NCBI GenBank assembly: GCA_963737015.1
Contig: CAVTQZ010000001.1
Location: forward strand, 2,418,001 to 2,482,000
Reading direction: 5' to 3'
From: CAVTQZ01 sp963737015
Lineage (GTDB): Bacteria > Actinomycetota > Acidimicrobiia > Acidimicrobiales > UBA8190
DNA: 64,000 nt
The notes under the pieces were generated by a model. It was not told the origin of the DNA and ran no database searches. It worked only from the letters and a program-made list of their open reading frames with translations. The position numbers and the translations under genes are program-made. Below, in pieces: positions 61,896 to 64,000 of this stretch (positions within the stretch are counted from its first letter, which is position 1; the number at the start of each line of letters is the position of its first letter).

Positions 61896-62061
61896 GTCGC
61901 AGGCCCCTCCTTTTGTTACGCCTAGCGGGTAATTCGGCCCCCCTGAGCCCGGTTCCGGGCCGCCAGGCAGGAGGCGGCGAATTTTCCTCAGCTTCGGGCC
62001 AGTTCGTGTCGACAAATACAGGGAAGGACAAGTCCATCAGTCGACAACGGAAGGAAGGCAC

Positions 62062-62793
62062 GTGGCTGACACGGCCACTTCAACCAGGCACGCGCTCCCG
62101 TCCAGGTCGTACACGCATCTCCTGGTCGTGGACGACGACCCCGAAATACGAAGTCTCGTCGGGCGTTTGCTCGAAGCCGAAGGCTACGAGACCGAGCGCG
62201 CTGCCACTGGCCAAGAAGCGATGCAGCTCGTCGCGCGACGCCGACCGGATCTGGTCATTCTCGACGTCATGCTCGCGGGTGAGAACGGGTTCGAGCTTCT
62301 GAGCGCGATCCGCCGGGTGAGCGACGTGCCGGTGATACTCCTCACGGGTCGCGACAGCGAGAGCGACCGGGTGCTCGGTCTGCGGCTCGGTGCGGACGAC
62401 TACGTCGCGAAGCCGTTCTCGTCCGCAGAGCTCGCGGCGCGGGTCGCTTCGGTGCTCCGCAGATTCGAACGCAATCAGGCGTCCAATGGGCAAGCTCTTC
62501 ATTTCGGGGAGCTCTCGATCGATCTTCTCGCGCGGGAGGTGAAGGTCTCCGGGGAGCTGATCCCCACCACTGCCAAGGAGTTCGACCTCCTCGCGTTCAT
62601 GGCCCGTTCGCCACGACAGGTTTTCTCGCGTGAGCAACTCTTGAGCCAGGTTTGGAGCTCCTCGTCGGACTGGCAGGACGACGGGACCGTCACCGAACAT
62701 GTCCGGAGGGTCCGTCGCAAGATCGAGGCCGACCCCGAGCACCCGCGTCGGCTTCTCACGGTTCGTGGTGTCGGGTACCGATTCGAGCCGTAA
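62062..62793 (+). CDS. OmpR/PhoB-family response regulator (orphan)
   Basis: The product has 243 residues. The receiver domain has the acidic pair DDD (24-26), phospho-acceptor D68 (LVILDVML), T95 (ILLTGR) and K117 (DYVAKPFSS). The C-terminal winged helix has LIPTTAKEFDLLAFMARSPR, QVFSREQLLSQVW, TVTEHVRRVRRKI and LLTVRGVGYRF. No histidine kinase gene lies next to it, so it is an orphan in this window. The GTG at 62062 follows GGAAGGAAGG. It is divergent from rex and lies directly before the riboswitch-controlled hydrolase. Confidence 0.92.
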   Translation: MADTATSTRHALPSRSYTHLLVVDDDPEIRSLVGRLLEAEGYETERAATGQEAMQLVARRRPDLVILDVMLAGENGFELLSAIRRVSDVPVILLTGRDSESDRVLGLRLGADDYVAKPFSSAELAARVASVLRRFERNQASNGQALHFGELSIDLLAREVKVSGELIPTTAKEFDLLAFMARSPRQVFSREQLLSQVWSSSSDWQDDGTVTEHVRRVRRKIEADPEHPRRLLTVRGVGYRFEP

Positions 62794-62864
62794 AGGGCTC
62801 TAAAGCACCACTCGCCGCGCGCCGATAGAGAAAGCAGCACGCAAGCGACGCGGCGCTGGCGAGC

Positions 62865-62945
62865 GAAACGAAAAGGCAAACCCCCCGCGAGGGGGAGACG
62901 CAAAGCCACGGGGCTCAGGGAGCCAGCCGGGTTGCCGAATCACGG
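62865..62945 (+). promoter_or_regulatory. Cyclic di-GMP-I riboswitch (GEMM)
   Basis: The conserved core is complete: AAAAGGCAAACC (62871-62882), a P2 stem of C/G pairs closed by the GNRA loop GCGA (62887-62890), GACGCAAAGCC (62897-62907), a P3 stem GGCTC/GAGCC (62912-62916 with 62920-62924), and CCGGGTTGCCGA (62927-62938). The order and the tetraloop are those of class I c-di-GMP aptamers. It lies in the 217-base leader before the secreted glycoside hydrolase and should control that gene. A second hairpin at the ribosome site may be the expression platform. Confidence 0.9.
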
Positions 62946-62977
62946 AGGGTTTCCCTTCTTCGGTCGCGCCCTGCGAG

Positions 62978-63008
62978 CTGTCTCTCTGAATTTGAGGGGG
63001 AGAGACAG
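62978..63008 (+). promoter_or_regulatory. Hairpin covering the ribosome site, likely expression platform
   Basis: CTGTCTCTC (62978-62986) pairs perfectly with GAGAGACAG (63000-63008). The loop and the 3' arm hold the purine-rich GAGGGGGAGAG Shine-Dalgarno two to sixteen bases before the ATG at 63011. Switching would act on translation initiation. Confidence 0.6.
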
Positions 63009-63010
63009 AT

Positions 63011-64000
63011 ATGCGGCGCAGAAGGCTCGCGTTGGTTCTAGGGCTCAGGGCGGCCCTGGCGGGGCTGATGGGTGCGGCCCTGTCGGCGGCAAGCTTTCTC
63101 GTCTTCGGATCCCCCGCCCCCGCGAGCGCGCTCGGCTCGGGACCCGTGACTCCGCCCGGTCTCGCTGCCGGCATCTCTCCGGGGTCGGGCATCTTGTCGC
63201 TTTCGCAATCCGCGCTCTCGGAGACCCTTCAGCAGATGGTCGCCGCGGGCGTGACATGGGTGCGGATCGACGTGGGCTGGCCGTCGGTCGAGCAGTCGCC
63301 GGGCAGCTTCGACTGGAGCGGGCCGGATCGGGTGATCAGTCAAGCGGTCGCTGACGGGCTGAACGTGGACGCCCTGTTGAGCTACATGCCAGGTTGGGCG
63401 GCGACACCCGGAACAGGCCAACCCAACACTGCAGCTTTCGCGACCTTCGCCGCCGCCGCGGCTTCGCATTACGGGCCGATGGGTGTGAACACTTTCGAGA
63501 TCTGGAACGAGCCGAACCTTTCGAGCAACTGGGGCGCAGCCGTGAGTCCGGCTTCCTACGCGGCGCTTCTCGTCGCCGGCTACGAGGCGATCAAAGCCGC
63601 CGACCCGAATAGCTTCGTCGTATCCGGTGGTCTGTCCCCAGCAGTTGACGCCTCGGACGGGAGCCAGATGTCTCCCGCCACCTTCCTCAGCGACATGTAC
63701 CAGTCGGGCGCAGGCGGCCACTTCGACGCCGTCGCCATCCACCCCTACTCGTTCCCATACGACCCGAACGATCCTGCTTCGTGGAACACCTTCTACGAGT
63801 TGCCCGTCTACCACCAGATAATGGCCAACAACGGCGACGGTGGAAAGCAGATCTGGTCGACCGAGTTCGGCGTCCCCACGGGCAGTGACAGCTCGGACGG
63901 AGCGGTATCCGAGCAGACGCAGGGTCAGCAGCTTCAGGACGCCACGTCGAGTCTCAAGCAATGGTCGTGGGCCGGGCCGCTCTTCTATTACAACTGGCAG
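63011..64000 (+). CDS. Secreted cellulase-fold glycoside hydrolase, GH39/GH5-like (runs off right edge)
   Basis: The frame from ATG 63011 is open for 330 codons to the window end with no stop. A signal peptide covers about residues 1-38 (RRRRLALVLGLRAALAGLM, ending APASA). The TIM-barrel then shows VTWVRIDVGWPSVEQSPG, FEIWNEPNLSSNW with the acid/base E167, FDAVAIHPYSFPY, and QIWSTEFGVPTG with the nucleophile E285. The Asn-Glu-Pro and Thr-Glu-Phe-Gly motifs are those of clan GH-A. The family could be GH39, as in the Psl-degrading PslG, or GH5. A c-di-GMP riboswitch directly upstream suggests a role in biofilm or surface polysaccharide turnover. Substrate is not known. Confidence 0.88.
   Translation, partial: MRRRRLALVLGLRAALAGLMGAALSAASFLVFGSPAPASALGSGPVTPPGLAAGISPGSGILSLSQSALSETLQQMVAAGVTWVRIDVGWPSVEQSPGSFDWSGPDRVISQAVADGLNVDALLSYMPGWAATPGTGQPNTAAFATFAAAAASHYGPMGVNTFEIWNEPNLSSNWGAAVSPASYAALLVAGYEAIKAADPNSFVVSGGLSPAVDASDGSQMSPATFLSDMYQSGAGGHFDAVAIHPYSFPYDPNDPASWNTFYELPVYHQIMANNGDGGKQIWSTEFGVPTGSDSSDGAVSEQTQGQQLQDATSSLKQWSWAGPLFYYNWQ

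Noticed and set aside
61857..62061. A possible Rex operator between rex and the response regulator.
   Set aside because: I looked for TTGTGnnnnnnTCACAA-like palindromes; only tcgtgtcgacaaa is remotely similar and lacks symmetry.
1..64000. CRISPR arrays, insertion sequences, prophage genes, rRNA or tRNA genes.
   Set aside because: No array of spaced repeats, transposase, integrase, or complete tRNA/rRNA pattern was seen; repeats present are short tandem units.

Overview
The window is high-GC chromosomal DNA from an aerobic actinobacterium. Supporting marks are an actinobacterial respiratory supercomplex (diheme QcrC, a QcrA with an N-terminal membrane part, QcrB with PDWY, the small oxidase subunit CtaF), a HelD-type helicase, Rex heading a heme operon, the coproporphyrin-type heme genes hemE-cpfC-cgoX, many GTG/TTG starts, and several genes whose -10 box lies 6-9 bases before the start codon (likely leaderless). 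The class Acidimicrobiia is my best guess, but that is inference from gene content only.

Layout. 1-9.4 kb: the end of an acyl-CoA dehydrogenase, a broken beta-propeller gene, a b-type cytochrome-like membrane protein and a DoxX-Rieske fusion (minus strand). Then come plus-strand thiolase-like, enoyl-CoA hydratase, CopD-like, TatA and alkylsulfatase-type MBL genes. 9.5-18.6 kb: ctaC-ctaD-ctaF and a GH18 protein (plus), converging with ctaE-qcrC-qcrA-qcrB (minus). 18.7-21 kb: a frameshifted helD. 21.2-26.3 kb: hemE-cpfC-cgoX-lnt in tight overlap. 26.3-33.2 kb: an HAD phosphatase, a very large MprF-like fusion, a GNAT enzyme, an amidohydrolase, an alpha/beta hydrolase and a cysteine-dioxygenase-like protein. 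33.3-49.2 kb: a complete 14-gene nuoA-N operon (minus), divergent from a geranylgeranyl-reductase-family gene. 50.6-55 kb: surface-glycan genes (GT39-type glycosyltransferase, GT4, ATP-grasp), with an unusual small RNA/leader-peptide element in the 438-base gap. 55-62 kb: rex-hemA-hemC-cobA/hemD-hemB-hemL (minus). 62-64 kb: an orphan response regulator, then a c-di-GMP-I (GEMM) riboswitch in front of a secreted glycoside hydrolase that runs off the window.

Functionally this is a respiration island. NADH enters through complex I, menaquinol passes to the bcc complex and then to the aa3 oxidase, and most of the heme pathway from glutamyl-tRNA is encoded nearby under the NADH/NAD sensor Rex. The non-housekeeping highlights are the riboswitch-controlled hydrolase, the leader element with an extended anti-16S Shine-Dalgarno at 52.4 kb, an Lnt homologue with Ser in place of the catalytic Cys, and an MprF-type enzyme fused to a metallophosphoesterase-like domain that has lost its metal-binding motifs.

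Five genes (beta-propeller, helD, cpfC, GT4, hemB) are each interrupted by a single-base frameshift. Two of them are essential heme genes, so consensus errors in the assembly are more likely than real pseudogenes.
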